From NCBI RefSeq assembly GCF_002278135.3, contig NZ_CP029425.2:2270001-2334000 (forward strand): 64,000 nucleotides of DNA, read 5' to 3'. A model generated the notes under the pieces. That model worked only from the letters and a program-made list of their open reading frames with translations. It was not told the DNA's origin and ran no database searches. Positions 35,862 through 45,075 of the stretch are shown here, one piece after another. Position 1 is the stretch's first letter. Each line of letters starts with the position of its first letter. This DNA comes from Bradyrhizobium ottawaense (lineage in GTDB: Bacteria > Pseudomonadota > Alphaproteobacteria > Rhizobiales > Xanthobacteraceae). The position numbers and the translations under genes are program-made.

Positions 35862-36029
35862 CCCTGAGCGACGCGGGTCGGCGCGGGTCCTCGCCGCGAT
35901 CGTGCTTCACCCAGGGCGCATGATCGTCGGCGGGGAACCGTGCGCCGCAAAATGTTCCTGGGTGACGCAGGAACAGTCCCTGCGAGGTTTGCGCGCTCGC
36001 GCATAGCGCGACGAAATTGCGGCGCGCAC

Positions 36030-36054
36030 GGAACTGCGTGTGATCAGCGCTGTT
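36030..36054 (+). promoter_or_regulatory. Possible EcfG (general stress) promoter
   Basis: GGAAC at 36030-36034 and TGTT at 36051-36054, separated by 16 bases, resemble the alphaproteobacterial EcfG promoter (GGAAC-N16/17-cGTT), with one mismatch in the -10 element. It lies 38 bases before the PRC-barrel gene, a class often under EcfG control. Confidence 0.45.
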
Positions 36055-36091
36055 TTCTCTACACGAGTTTTTCTGTGAAGGAGAGGACAAC

Positions 36092-36622
36092 ATGCTGACG
36101 AAATCCATCGCCGCCGGCCTCGCCGGCACCGCACTGCTTGCGACCGTGGCGTTCGCGCAATCGCCGACCGCCACCACCGACAAGGCGCCGACCGCGGCCA
36201 CCGCGACGACGGCCACCACGACCGCTTCTGGCGAGTGGCGTACGTCGAAGATGTCGGGCCTGAAGGTCTATAACGAGGCCAACGAGAACATCGGCTCGAT
36301 CAACGAGCTGCTGATGGACAAGAGCGGCAACGTCAAGATTGCCGTGATCGGCGTCGGCGGCTTCCTCGGCATGGGCGAGCATCTGGTCGCCGTGCCCTAT
36401 GAGAAATTGAAGTTCGTCAACGAGGCCGTCGCCTATACCGGCACCGGCACGAACCCGGGCGCCAAGCCCGCCGCGTCCACCACGACAGGCGCTGCGACCG
36501 GCACCGACAGGCCGGCTGCGACCACGACGTCGTCCACCTCGAAGTGGTATCCGGACCACGCTGTGTTCAATGCCAGCAAGGACGAGCTGAAGAACATGCC
36601 GGAGTTCAAGTACGCGGAGTAA
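36092..36622 (+). CDS. Exported PRC-barrel domain protein
   Basis: A 176-residue protein with a signal peptide (1-22, ending AFA) and a Thr/Ala-rich linker. The PRC-barrel domain covers about 48-110: TSKMSGLKVYNEANENIGSINEL, KIAVIGVGGFLGMGEHLVAVPYEKL. The C-terminus is again Thr/Ala-rich, with a short helical end. Secreted PRC-barrel proteins of this type are common in rhizobia and tend to be stress-induced. A possible EcfG promoter lies upstream, and a GAAGGAGAGG ribosome site precedes the ATG at 36092. Confidence 0.9.
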   Translation: MLTKSIAAGLAGTALLATVAFAQSPTATTDKAPTAATATTATTTASGEWRTSKMSGLKVYNEANENIGSINELLMDKSGNVKIAVIGVGGFLGMGEHLVAVPYEKLKFVNEAVAYTGTGTNPGAKPAASTTTGAATGTDRPAATTTSSTSKWYPDHAVFNASKDELKNMPEFKYAE

Positions 36623-36648
36623 TGCAGCCCGCGTAACTGCCTGAACGA

Positions 36649-36676
36649 AGCGCGCCCGGTTTTCGCCGGGCGCGCT
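36649..36676. terminator. Bidirectional hairpin terminator
   Basis: AGCGCGCCCGG / CCGGGCGCGCT, an 11-pair stem with a TTTTCG loop. It lies between the convergent PRC-barrel and LivK-like genes. Confidence 0.85.
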
Positions 36677-36727
36677 GTCGTGTCTATTTCTTACCTCGTC
36701 CCGCTAGCGGGGCGAGGGAGACGGCTC

Positions 36728-37939
36728 TCAGTGCGTCACCAGCGGGCAGCCGCCCTTGTCGAGCGGACGGAAGGCCTCGTCGCCGGGCACGGTGGCGATC
36801 AGCTTGTAGAGGTCCCACTCGCCCTTGGATTCTTCGGGCTTCTTGACCTCGAACAGATACATGTCGTGGACCATGCGGCCGTCGATGCGGATCTTGCCGT
36901 TCCTGGCGAAGAAGTCGTTAACCGGCGTCTTGCGCATCTGCGCCATCACCTTCGGCGCCTCGTCGCTCTTGATGGCGTCGATCGCCTTCAGATAGTGCAT
37001 GGTCGCCGAGTAGAGCCCGGCCTGGATCATGGTCGGCATGTGGCCGACCTTCTCGTTGAAGCGCTTGGAGAAGGCGCGAGTCTCCTCGTTCATGTCCCAG
37101 TAGAAGGCGTCGGTGACGATCAGGCCTTGCGTCGCCTTGATGCCGAGCGAATGCGTGTCGGTGATCTCCTGCAGGAGCGCGATCATCTTCTGGCCGCCCT
37201 GCGTCAGGCCGAACTCGGACGCCTGCTTCAACGCGTTGGTGGTATCGCCGCCGGCATTGGCCAATGCGACCACCTTGGCCTTGGAGGCCTGGGCCTGGAG
37301 CAGGAAGGAGGAGAAGTCCGACGAGTTGAGCGGATGGCGGACTTCGCCGAGCACCTTGCCGCCGCTCTCCTTGACGACGTTGGCGGCGTCGCGCTGCAGC
37401 GCCATGCCGAAGGCGTAGTCGGCGGTGACGAAGAACCAGCTGTCCTCGCCGCGTTTCACCATCGCCTTGCCGGCGACGTTTGATAGCGCATAGGTGTCGT
37501 AGGTCCAGTGCACGGTGTTGGGCGAGCAGGCGGTGCCGGTGATGTCGGACGAGCCGCCGCCCGAATTGATGTGGATCCTGTTCTTCTCGCGCGTCAGGGC
37601 CGAGACCGGCAACGCCACCGACGACGTCGGAACGTCGAAGATCGCGTCGACCTTGTCGTTGTCATACCAGTTGCGGGCGATGTTGACGCCGACGTCGGGC
37701 TTGTTCTGGTGATCGGCCGCGACCACGGCGACCGGCTTGCCGGCGGCCTTGGCGCCGTAATCGGCGACCGCCATCTCGACCGCGGCGAGCGAGCCCTTGC
37801 CGGTCGCGTCGGCATAGAGGCTCGACATGTCCGTGAGCACGCCGATCTTGACGACGTCGTCGGAAATCTGCGCCTGCGCCGTGCCGGACGTAGCGGCGAG
37901 GGCGAGACCGGCCGCGACGGCGGCGATGAGTTTTTGCAT
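36728..37939 (-). CDS. ABC transporter periplasmic substrate-binding protein (LivK-like)
   Basis: A 403-residue periplasmic-binding protein of the branched-chain amino-acid/amide type (Peripla_BP_6). Signal peptide 1-23 (ending AQA). Domain 1 begins DVVKIGVLTDMSSLYADATGKGSLAAVEMAV. Family motifs are NKPDVGVNIARNWYDNDKVDAIFDVPTSSVALPV and the later DYAFGMALQRDAANVV (read in parts). There are no permease or ATPase genes of the matching type next to it, so it is an orphan binding protein that uses a transporter encoded elsewhere. GGGAGAAG precedes the ATG at 37939. Ligand unknown. Confidence 0.9.
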   Translation of the reverse strand: MQKLIAAVAAGLALAATSGTAQAQISDDVVKIGVLTDMSSLYADATGKGSLAAVEMAVADYGAKAAGKPVAVVAADHQNKPDVGVNIARNWYDNDKVDAIFDVPTSSVALPVSALTREKNRIHINSGGGSSDITGTACSPNTVHWTYDTYALSNVAGKAMVKRGEDSWFFVTADYAFGMALQRDAANVVKESGGKVLGEVRHPLNSSDFSSFLLQAQASKAKVVALANAGGDTTNALKQASEFGLTQGGQKMIALLQEITDTHSLGIKATQGLIVTDAFYWDMNEETRAFSKRFNEKVGHMPTMIQAGLYSATMHYLKAIDAIKSDEAPKVMAQMRKTPVNDFFARNGKIRIDGRMVHDMYLFEVKKPEESKGEWDLYKLIATVPGDEAFRPLDKGGCPLVTH

Positions 37940-38111
37940 GGTTATTCTTCTCCCTGTGTGTTGTTATTCGGGCTTTGTTACGGGGACTGTTCTAGCGACA
38001 ATCAGTCACGGCAGCTAAGCGGTGTGCGCCATAGCGGAATGCAAAAAGAGAAGGGGCGGGCGGTGTTCCCCTTCGCCTCTCTCCGCGAAGCAGGATCAGC
38101 GAGATCAGGAT

Positions 38112-38205
38112 CGTAGGGTGGGCAAAGGCGCACTTGCGCCGTGCCCACCATCTCACCAACATTGCGATAGAAGCGTGGGCACGCTTCGCTTTGCCCACCC
38201 TACGA
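38112..38205. repeat. Dispersed palindromic repeat, family E (copy 2)
   Basis: Outer arms CGTAGGGTGGGCAAAGGCG and CGCTTTGCCCACCCTACG, inner GTGCCCACC / GTGGGCAC. Close to the copy at 19773-19862. The 312-base stretch 37940-38251 holds this repeat and the LivK-like promoter; no gene is seen there. Confidence 0.9.
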
Positions 38206-38251
38206 TACTGCCGCCGTCCTTGCGGGGAAGGAGAGAAGTCACGCCCGGCTC

Positions 38252-39079
38252 TTAGCCGCCACCCTTGAGCCGTTCATTGCGGCGGCGCAGGCCTTCGAGG
38301 GTGGCGAGGAGGATCACCGAGACCGTCGTCAAAATGACCGCCGCTGCCGTGATCGTCGGGCTGATGTTCTCGCGGATGCCGCTGAACATTTCGCGCGGCA
38401 GGGTGCGCTGTTCCGGACCTGCCATGAACAGAACGATTACCACCTCGTCGAAGCTGGTCGCGAAGGCGAACAATGCACCCGAAGCGAGGCCGGGCAGGAT
38501 CAGCGGCAGGATCACACGGCGGAACGCCTCGAGCGGCGAGGCGCCGAGCGAGGCGGCGGCGCGGGCCAGATTGGTGTCGAAGCTCTGCAGCGTCGCGCCG
38601 ACCGTGATCACGACGAAAGGCGTCGCCAGCGCGGTGTGGGCCAGGATCAAGCCGAGATAGCTGCCGGTCAGTCCGATCGGCGCGAAGAAGAAATACAGGC
38701 CGACCGCGGTGATGACACCGGGGACGACGACCGGCGACAGCACGAAGGCCAGCACGAGCGGTTTGAACCGGCTCTTCCACTGCGCCAGACCGAGCGCGGC
38801 CAGCGTGCCGAGCACCATGGACAGCAGCGTCGAGGCGACGCCGATGATCATGCTGTTCTTCAGCGAATTCATCCAGCGCGGCGAATTGAGGAAGTCGTCG
38901 TACCAACGCAACGACAGGCCCGGCAGCGGATAGGTCAGGTACGAGCCCGAGCTGAAGGACAACGGCATGATCGCCAGGATCGGCGCGATCAGGAAGATGA
39001 ACACCAGCGTGGAGACAATGATGGTCGCGGTCCACGCGATGCGCTGGCTGGGCGTGCGGAGGGGAGCATTGTCGCTCAA
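38252..39079 (-). CDS. ABC transporter permease, PotC/YdcV-like
   Basis: A 275-residue permease with six membrane helices and the EAA loop (DTNLARAAASLGASPLEAFRRVILPLILPG) that contacts the ATPase. This is the PotC/YdcV type of the spermidine/putrescine family. The start is TTG at 39079: it overlaps the end of the upstream permease gene by four bases (AATTGA) with GGAGG nine bases before, and no ATG is available. So translation is coupled. It is the last gene of the four-gene operon. Confidence 0.9.
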   Translation of the reverse strand: MSDNAPLRTPSQRIAWTATIIVSTLVFIFLIAPILAIMPLSFSSGSYLTYPLPGLSLRWYDDFLNSPRWMNSLKNSMIIGVASTLLSMVLGTLAALGLAQWKSRFKPLVLAFVLSPVVVPGVITAVGLYFFFAPIGLTGSYLGLILAHTALATPFVVITVGATLQSFDTNLARAAASLGASPLEAFRRVILPLILPGLASGALFAFATSFDEVVIVLFMAGPEQRTLPREMFSGIRENISPTITAAAVILTTVSVILLATLEGLRRRNERLKGGG

Positions 39080-40338
39080 TTCTTCATCCCTCCCGTGACC
39101 TGCTGGCCCTGCACCAGCTTGCCGTAGACCAGTGCCAGCAGAAGGGTGGCCAGCAGCAGCACCGCACCGAGCGCCGAAGCAAGGCCCCAATTGGCGGTTT
39201 CGGTGGTGTAGAGCGCGATGAAGTAGCTGATCATCTGATCGGCGGCGCCGCCGACGAGCGCAGGTGTGATGTAATAGCCGAGCGCCAGGATGAACACGAG
39301 CAGGCTTCCCGCGCCGATGCCGGGCAGGGTCTGCGGCAGGTAGATTCGCAGGAAGGCGGTGACCGGTGGCGCGCCGAGCGAGGCCGCGGCACGCATGTAA
39401 GCCGGCGAGATCGCCTTCATGCTGCTGTAGAGCGGCAGGATCATGAATGGCAGGAGAACGTGGGTCATCGCCACGCAGACGCCGAAGCGATTGTAGATCA
39501 GGCGCAACGGCTCGTCGATGATGCCGAGCCAGTGCAGGCTGTCGTTCACGACGCCCTTGCTCTGCAGCAGCACGATCCAGGCGCAGGTGCGGACCAGGAG
39601 CGAGGTCCAGAACGGCAGCAGGACGAAGATCATCAGCAGGTTCGAGCGGCTCGGCGGCAGCGTCGCCAAGAGGTAGGCGACCGGGAAGCCGAGGATCAGG
39701 CAGAGTACGGTGACGCTGAGGCTGATGATGAAGGTGCGGGTGAACAGGCTGCGATAGATGGCCTGGTCCGGCGGGGCCGCGACGATCACGCCGTCGACGT
39801 TCCTGACAAGGTCGAGCGCCGCCAGAAGGTAGAAGCCCGTGACCGGGCCACTGGCATCCCTGATTGTCGTCCAGGTCGTGCGTTCGCGCCAGGCCGGATT
39901 GATCTTGCCCAGCGTCTCCTTGGCCGTGCCGGGCTCGGGCATCGTCTTCAGATTGCGTGCCGTGCTGGTCAGGATCGTGCGAAAACCGTTGAGTGCGTAG
40001 TTCAGCCGCTTGGCCGCAATCGCAATGGTGCCGGAGGTGCGCGCCGCCATGATGTCGCTTGCCAGCGCAGCAAAGGCTTCTTCGTCCGGCAGGTCCTTGC
40101 CGTTCCAGCTGGCGAGAGCCGCGAAGGTTTGAGGCAGAACCTGACGCACTTCCCGGTCATCGATCGCGCGCCACAGCATGCCGGCGATGGGGCCTGCGAA
40201 GGTGAAGAGCAGGAAGACGAGAAGCGGCGCGATCAGCGCCAACGCCTTGACCTGGCGTGTCCGCTCCGCGCGCCTCAATCGGCGCTTGAGCGGCACCTCG
40301 GTCGACGCATTGGCACCGGACAGGGACGCATCCGTCAT
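39076..40338 (-). CDS. ABC transporter permease, PotB/YdcU-like
   Basis: A 420-residue permease, longer than the usual 280-310 because of a roughly 130-residue periplasmic insert between the first membrane helix (about 33-52) and the next (about 205). The insert contains no recognised domain. The membrane core holds the EAA loop (AYMRAAASLGAPPVTAFLRIYLPQTLPG). The ATG at 40338 lies 22 bases after the binding-protein gene. It is the third gene of the operon and pairs with the following permease. Confidence 0.9.
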   Translation of the reverse strand: MTDASLSGANASTEVPLKRRLRRAERTRQVKALALIAPLLVFLLFTFAGPIAGMLWRAIDDREVRQVLPQTFAALASWNGKDLPDEEAFAALASDIMAARTSGTIAIAAKRLNYALNGFRTILTSTARNLKTMPEPGTAKETLGKINPAWRERTTWTTIRDASGPVTGFYLLAALDLVRNVDGVIVAAPPDQAIYRSLFTRTFIISLSVTVLCLILGFPVAYLLATLPPSRSNLLMIFVLLPFWTSLLVRTCAWIVLLQSKGVVNDSLHWLGIIDEPLRLIYNRFGVCVAMTHVLLPFMILPLYSSMKAISPAYMRAAASLGAPPVTAFLRIYLPQTLPGIGAGSLLVFILALGYYITPALVGGAADQMISYFIALYTTETANWGLASALGAVLLLATLLLALVYGKLVQGQQVTGGMKN

Positions 40339-40360
40339 TCGTCGAGCCTTGCCGGGCGCG

Positions 40361-41425
40361 CTATTTCGCGGCCCATTTGTTGAAGCGTTCGGTCAGGCGG
40401 TCGATGTTCTCGAGCCAGAACGCAACGTTGATCTCGACCGCATTCTTGATGTTGTCAGGCGCCGTCGGCAGGTCCTTCAGAACGGCCGGCGCGAGCCGTC
40501 CGGCTGCGTCCTTGTTCGAGGTGCCATAGGAGATATTCTCCGACAGTTTCGACTGGTTCTCCGCCTTGCCTGCGAAGTCCAGGAACTTGTAGGCGGCGTC
40601 CTTGTTCGGGCTGCCCTTCAGGATGACCCAGCTGTCGAGCGTGAACAGCGCGCCGTCCCAGACCATGCCGAAGTTCTTCTTCTCGTTCTTGTTCGCTGTG
40701 TCGATGCGGCCATTGTAGACCGAGGTCATCGCGACTTCTCCGGAGGCGAGCAGTTGCGGCGGCTGGGCGCCGGCCTTCCACCACACGATGTCGCCCTTGA
40801 TGGTGTCGAGCTTCTTGAACGCGCGCTCGACGCCTTCGTCGGTCGCCAGCACCTTGTAGACGTCCTTCGGCGCGACGCCGTCGGCCATCAGAGCGATCTC
40901 CAGCGTGGTCTTCGGGCCCTGACGCAGGGCGCGCTTGCCCGGAATCTTCTTGGTGTCGAAGAAGTCGGCCCAGCCCTTGGGCGCTTCCTTCAGCTTGTCC
41001 TTGTCATAGCCAAGAACAAAGTCATAGAGGATGGCGCCGACGCCGCACGGATTGACCGACGGCGGGATGTAGGCGGCCTCGCCGCCGATCTTGGAATAGT
41101 CCAGCTTCTCGAACAGGCCTTCCTCGCAGCCGACCGCGAGTTCGTCGCTCTCGACCTGGACGACGTCCCAGGTGGCGGCGCCGCCCTGCACCTTGGCACG
41201 CAGCACGCCGACGCCGCCGTCCCAGGATTCATCGTTCATGGCAATTCCGGCCGCCTTCTTGAACGGTTCGAAATAGGCCTTCTTCTGGGCATCCTGATAC
41301 GCTCCGCCCCACGACACGACGGTGAGGTCGCGCGCCTGCCCGACCGTGGCCAGCGCGGCGCTAGCGGTGAAGGCCGCGGCGAAACCCAGAGCAATCTTGC
41401 CAATCTTGCGCTTCAGCATGGTCAT
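40361..41425 (-). CDS. Periplasmic binding protein, spermidine/putrescine-type
   Basis: A 354-residue extracellular solute-binding protein of the PotD/YdcS type. Signal peptide 1-31 (ending GQA). It begins RDLTVVSWGGAYQDAQKKAYFEPF, which is typical for polyamine or opine binders, and has DVVQVESDELAVGCEEG and the late LDSWVILKGSPNKDAAYKFLDF. Two ATGs (41425 and 41419) are possible; AAGGA lies three bases before the first and nine before the second, so the second may be used. It follows the ATPase gene in the operon by 42 bases. Ligand unknown but probably a polyamine or small amine. Confidence 0.92.
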   Translation of the reverse strand: MTMLKRKIGKIALGFAAAFTASAALATVGQARDLTVVSWGGAYQDAQKKAYFEPFKKAAGIAMNDESWDGGVGVLRAKVQGGAATWDVVQVESDELAVGCEEGLFEKLDYSKIGGEAAYIPPSVNPCGVGAILYDFVLGYDKDKLKEAPKGWADFFDTKKIPGKRALRQGPKTTLEIALMADGVAPKDVYKVLATDEGVERAFKKLDTIKGDIVWWKAGAQPPQLLASGEVAMTSVYNGRIDTANKNEKKNFGMVWDGALFTLDSWVILKGSPNKDAAYKFLDFAGKAENQSKLSENISYGTSNKDAAGRLAPAVLKDLPTAPDNIKNAVEINVAFWLENIDRLTERFNKWAAK

Positions 41426-41467
41426 GGTTCCTTCTTCATGTGCGTTGCGTTGAGTTCGATCGCTGGA

Positions 41468-42577
41468 TCAGACGGGATCGAGGGCGAGGCAGTCCTCGGG
41501 GTGAAAGGTGACGAACACGTTTGCACCGTGTGTCAGGCTGTCATGTGCGCCGGGCTGAAGCTTGACCATGAACTCGGCATTCCCCGAGACATCGAGCACG
41601 GCCAGCGCGTGGTCGCCGAGATAGATGGTGTTCTGCACCCTGGCCGGCAGCCGGTTCGGTCCGTCGCTGGAGGTGCCGTCCGGGATAATGGTGATCCGCT
41701 CCGGCCGCACCGACAGCGAGGTCGATGCGCCCGCGCCTGATACATTGACCGCCCGTGCGGTGACAGTGCCGCCGCCAGCCAGCGCGACGCGGCAATAGTC
41801 CTTGTCGACCGTCTCGACGGTGCCGGCCAGCACATTGTTCTCGCCGATGAAATGGGCGACGAAGCTGTTCACCGGATGCTCATACAGCGCGTCGGGCTTG
41901 TCGATCTGCTGCACGATGCCGTCGTTGAACACGGCGATGCGGTCCGACATGGTGAGCGCTTCACTTTGATCGTGGGTGACGTAAACGACGGTGATGCCCA
42001 TCGTCTCGTGCAGTTGCTTGATCTCCAGCTGCATCTGCTCCCGCAGGCGCTTGTCGAGAGCGCCCAGAGGCTCGTCCATCAGCACGAGCTGCGGATTGAA
42101 GACCAGCGCGCGGGCCAGCGCCACGCGCTGCTGCTGACCGCCGGACAGCTGTCCGGGCCGCCGGTGCGCCAGGTTTTCCATCTTGATCATGCGTAACGCC
42201 GATCCAACGCGTTCCTGCACGTCCGCCTTGTTCGTCTTGCGAACGGATAGCGGGAAGGCAATATTCTCCGCGATCGTCAGGTGCGGAAACAAGGCATAGT
42301 TCTGGAACACCATGCCGATGTCGCGCTTGTGCGGCGGCATGTTCTTGATCGGCCGGCCCGCGAGGTAGATCTCGCCATGGGTCGGAACCTCGAAGCCGGC
42401 CAGCATCATCAGCGTGGTCGTCTTGCCCGAGCCCGACGGGCCGAGCAGGGTGATGAACTCGCCCTTCCTGATGTCGAGATCGAGGTTCTTCACCACCAGA
42501 TGCTCGCCATCATAGGTCTTCTGAATGCCGGAAAAGCGCACCAGTGCCGGCGCAGGCGTGACCATGCCGGCTTCCAT
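41468..42577 (-). CDS. ABC transporter ATP-binding protein, PotA-like
   Basis: A 369-residue ATPase of the PotA type. Walker A GPSGSGKTT at residues 46-54, Q-loop VFQNYALFPHLT, signature LSGGQQQR, Walker B LVLMDEP and the H-loop THDQSEALTM. The C-terminal TOBE domain (about 280-365) contains LSVRPERI. This is the first gene of the operon: ATPase, binding protein, two permeases. GAGGTCAAC precedes the ATG at 42577. A second in-frame ATG is at 42565. Confidence 0.94.
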   Translation of the reverse strand: MEAGMVTPAPALVRFSGIQKTYDGEHLVVKNLDLDIRKGEFITLLGPSGSGKTTTLMMLAGFEVPTHGEIYLAGRPIKNMPPHKRDIGMVFQNYALFPHLTIAENIAFPLSVRKTNKADVQERVGSALRMIKMENLAHRRPGQLSGGQQQRVALARALVFNPQLVLMDEPLGALDKRLREQMQLEIKQLHETMGITVVYVTHDQSEALTMSDRIAVFNDGIVQQIDKPDALYEHPVNSFVAHFIGENNVLAGTVETVDKDYCRVALAGGGTVTARAVNVSGAGASTSLSVRPERITIIPDGTSSDGPNRLPARVQNTIYLGDHALAVLDVSGNAEFMVKLQPGAHDSLTHGANVFVTFHPEDCLALDPV

Positions 42578-42713
42578 GTTGACCTCGCGTTTACCCGCTA
42601 CAGTGCTGTCGGCACCTCATTCGAGGTTGCGAGGAACAGCTTAGCATCCTCCGATCAGAATGCCAGCGGCGCAACCGATCAAGAGGCGTCCAAGCGCGGC
42701 GAATGAAGGCGAG

Positions 42714-44282
42714 CTACATCCCCGACAGCTTCGTCACCGACACATTCAGCGTGCCGCCGGCTTCCGCGACCACGCGCAGCGTCTTGGAATCGAAGGCGAT
42801 GTCGGCCAGCGTCAGGCTGTCGATCTTGGCGTCGACCTTGACGCCGTCCTCGCTCTTCTGGAAGTCGGCGATGACGCCGGCGATCTTCTCGCGCGCGTTG
42901 GCGGCGATCGGCTTCAGGTCGAGCGTCGCCCTCTGCAGCAGTGCTTGCTGCATCTGCGGCACCACCGCGCGCGCCGCGGCACCCAGTAGGCCGAAGGCGG
43001 CTTCCGATTCCACAGCAAGCTGGATGTCGGTGAGCCGCAGCGTCTGCTGCCCCTGGTCGAGCACCGGCCGGCCCCAGATGTGCACGGTCGCCTCGGCGCC
43101 GAGACCGAGCCAGCTCTTCTTTTCCTTGGCGCGCGCCAAAAGCGAGATCAGCAGGCGCTCGCCCGACGGGACCACGTTGACGCTCTTGACGGTCACGTCG
43201 ACCGGGCCGGAGCCGTCCTCGGGATAGGTGTGGCCGACCATCTGCGCGGCGATCAGCTTGTTGATCTCGGTGAAGGGCACGTCGATGGGCACGCCGATGC
43301 TCACGCCGGTGCCGGTCGGCGGCACGATCGAGATCTTGTCGGGGAACGGGCAGTCCGGCTTGGTCTGCGTCGACGTCACGCGCGTCTCCGCTTCCAGCCC
43401 CATCAGCAGCGTCACGGCCTGGGCATCGACGCGCGGCTGCGCGGCAATGGCGCGGATCGGCTTCATCTCCAGCCAGAGCGGCGGAAGCGCGGCCGAGGAG
43501 CCCGAGCCCTGCAGCGGGATCGAGCGGCAGGCCTTGGCCCATTGCAGCTTCGCATTCTCGCGCAGGCTCGGATCGTTGCGGATGCGTTCGGAGACGATGT
43601 TGATCTGCTCGCCGACATTCTTGTCGATCAGCGGCTTGACCTGCGCCGGCACGTTGACCTTGGCGCCGGCGACGTTGAGGTTGGTGTCGCCGAGATTGAC
43701 CTGGGCGCCGAGATTGGGCTCGAGATGCCAGTTGGCCGCGAGCTTTGGCCGCGAAGTGACGATCACGTTGCCCTTGATCTCAGCGCTGGCGTTGAGATTC
43801 TTGATATTGACCGCGCCGATCCGTTTCGCTGCGTCACCGCCGAGCACGCCGCTGAGCGCATCGCCGAGCGCGCCGGTGGCTTTCGAGGACAGCGAGCCCG
43901 TCACGTTCAGCTTGCCGCTGAGCGGTGTCGAGATCGTCAGCACGTCCTTGTCGCCGGCAGCTGCCATCGGCCCGCGCACGGCGGTCCAGCCGATGTCGGC
44001 GTTCTCCAGGATTTGCGAGATCGGGTTGTCGGCCTTCCCTGCGAAATTGCGCGGGGCGGCCTTCTCGGCCTGGTCGCGGATCGCCGACAGCGCGATGGCG
44101 ACCGGCGCCACGACGATCGAGCTCTTCGCGACCGGCGGCAACGGCGGCAGTTGCGCTACCGGCGGCGCGGAATTCGTCGCGCGCGGCGACAGCCAGTCCA
44201 TGGCCTTCAAGCTGATGAAGAACGACGCCGCGAGCACTACGACGGCGATCGTGATGGTCTTCAGATTCAACGTCAGTCGCAT
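42714..44282 (-). CDS. DUF4403 family membrane-anchored protein
   Basis: A 522-residue protein anchored by one N-terminal membrane helix (about 10-30). The remaining part is periplasmic and resembles DUF4403, which is predicted to contain tandem lipid-binding (BPI/TULIP-like) barrels. Visible features are the repeated LSGKLNVTGSL, NWHLEPNLGAQVNLG, and PFTEINKLIAAQM segments. The GGGGGATCG before the ATG at 44282 decides the start. It lies 136 bases upstream of the transporter operon on the same strand. The role is unknown; a lipid-transport function across the periplasm is plausible. Confidence 0.85.
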   Translation of the reverse strand: MRLTLNLKTITIAVVVLAASFFISLKAMDWLSPRATNSAPPVAQLPPLPPVAKSSIVVAPVAIALSAIRDQAEKAAPRNFAGKADNPISQILENADIGWTAVRGPMAAAGDKDVLTISTPLSGKLNVTGSLSSKATGALGDALSGVLGGDAAKRIGAVNIKNLNASAEIKGNVIVTSRPKLAANWHLEPNLGAQVNLGDTNLNVAGAKVNVPAQVKPLIDKNVGEQINIVSERIRNDPSLRENAKLQWAKACRSIPLQGSGSSAALPPLWLEMKPIRAIAAQPRVDAQAVTLLMGLEAETRVTSTQTKPDCPFPDKISIVPPTGTGVSIGVPIDVPFTEINKLIAAQMVGHTYPEDGSGPVDVTVKSVNVVPSGERLLISLLARAKEKKSWLGLGAEATVHIWGRPVLDQGQQTLRLTDIQLAVESEAAFGLLGAAARAVVPQMQQALLQRATLDLKPIAANAREKIAGVIADFQKSEDGVKVDAKIDSLTLADIAFDSKTLRVVAEAGGTLNVSVTKLSGM

Positions 44283-44404
44283 CGATCCCCCAAGCCGCCC
44301 CGGCAGGGATTCTACAGGGCAGGCGAGGAGGGCGCTAGAGCGCACCGATGGGGTGGAATTGGGGCGAACGGGCTAACGGCAGCGACCGCATCGCTGCCGT
44401 GCAT

Positions 44405-45046
44405 TCAGGCCCCGCGCCGGGGACGGCGGACCGCTCTCACATTGCCGTTAGCGCCACCGCCGCAGAAGAAGCGGTCGCCGCCGTCGGACTCCAGTCCTGA
44501 CACCATCGTCCCCGCCGGCAGGTCGAGCAGTTCGAGTACCTTGCCCGTGTCAGGATCGATCCGCCTGATATCGCTATCCTCGCCCTCCCAGGTGCCGTGC
44601 CAGAGCTCGCCATCGACCCAGGTCACCCCGGTCACGAACCGCTTGCTCTCGATGGTGCGAAGGACCTTGCCCGTGTCCGGATCGACCTGATGGATCTTGC
44701 GCTCGCGATATTGCCCGACCCACAGCGAGCCCTCGGCCCAGGCCAGGCCGGAATCGCCACCGCCACCCGGCGCAGGAATGCTGGCGAGCACCTTGCCCGA
44801 GGCCGCATCGATCTTCTGGATGCGATCCTCGGCGATCTGGAACAGGTGCCGGCCGTCGAACGCCGTACCCGCATGGGCTGCGACATCGAGGGAGCGCGCG
44901 ACCTTGCCGCTATCAGGATCGATCGCATTCAACTTGTCGCCGGATGCGAACCAGACATGGCTGCCGTCATAGGTGACGCCATGCACGGCCTCGACGCCGG
45001 CAAACGGTCCGTACTCCCTGATGATCTCGGCGGCTGAACGCTTCAT
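44405..45046 (-). CDS. Beta-propeller (YncE/PQQ-like repeat) protein
   Basis: A 213-residue cytoplasmic protein made of four or five short beta-propeller repeats, each ending in (I/V)DP-x-SGKV or VDPDTGKVL (near residues 41, 79, 121, 164). The repeats follow the pattern GLAWAEGSLWVGQYRERKIHQ-like strands. This resembles YncE or glutamine-cyclotransferase type propellers. There is no signal peptide, which is unusual for the group. The ATG at 45046 follows AGGGAGCGATCAC. The neighbour upstream is an HTH regulator on the same strand, 29 bases away. Confidence 0.78.
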   Translation of the reverse strand: MKRSAAEIIREYGPFAGVEAVHGVTYDGSHVWFASGDKLNAIDPDSGKVARSLDVAAHAGTAFDGRHLFQIAEDRIQKIDAASGKVLASIPAPGGGGDSGLAWAEGSLWVGQYRERKIHQVDPDTGKVLRTIESKRFVTGVTWVDGELWHGTWEGEDSDIRRIDPDTGKVLELLDLPAGTMVSGLESDGGDRFFCGGGANGNVRAVRRPRRGA

Positions 45047-45075
45047 GTGATCGCTCCCTGTGATGTGCTCCTACC

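Noticed and set aside
35934..35956. GGAAC near 35934 as an EcfG promoter
   Set aside because: The distance to the next GTT is only about 14 bases, too short for the EcfG consensus; the site at 36030 fits better.
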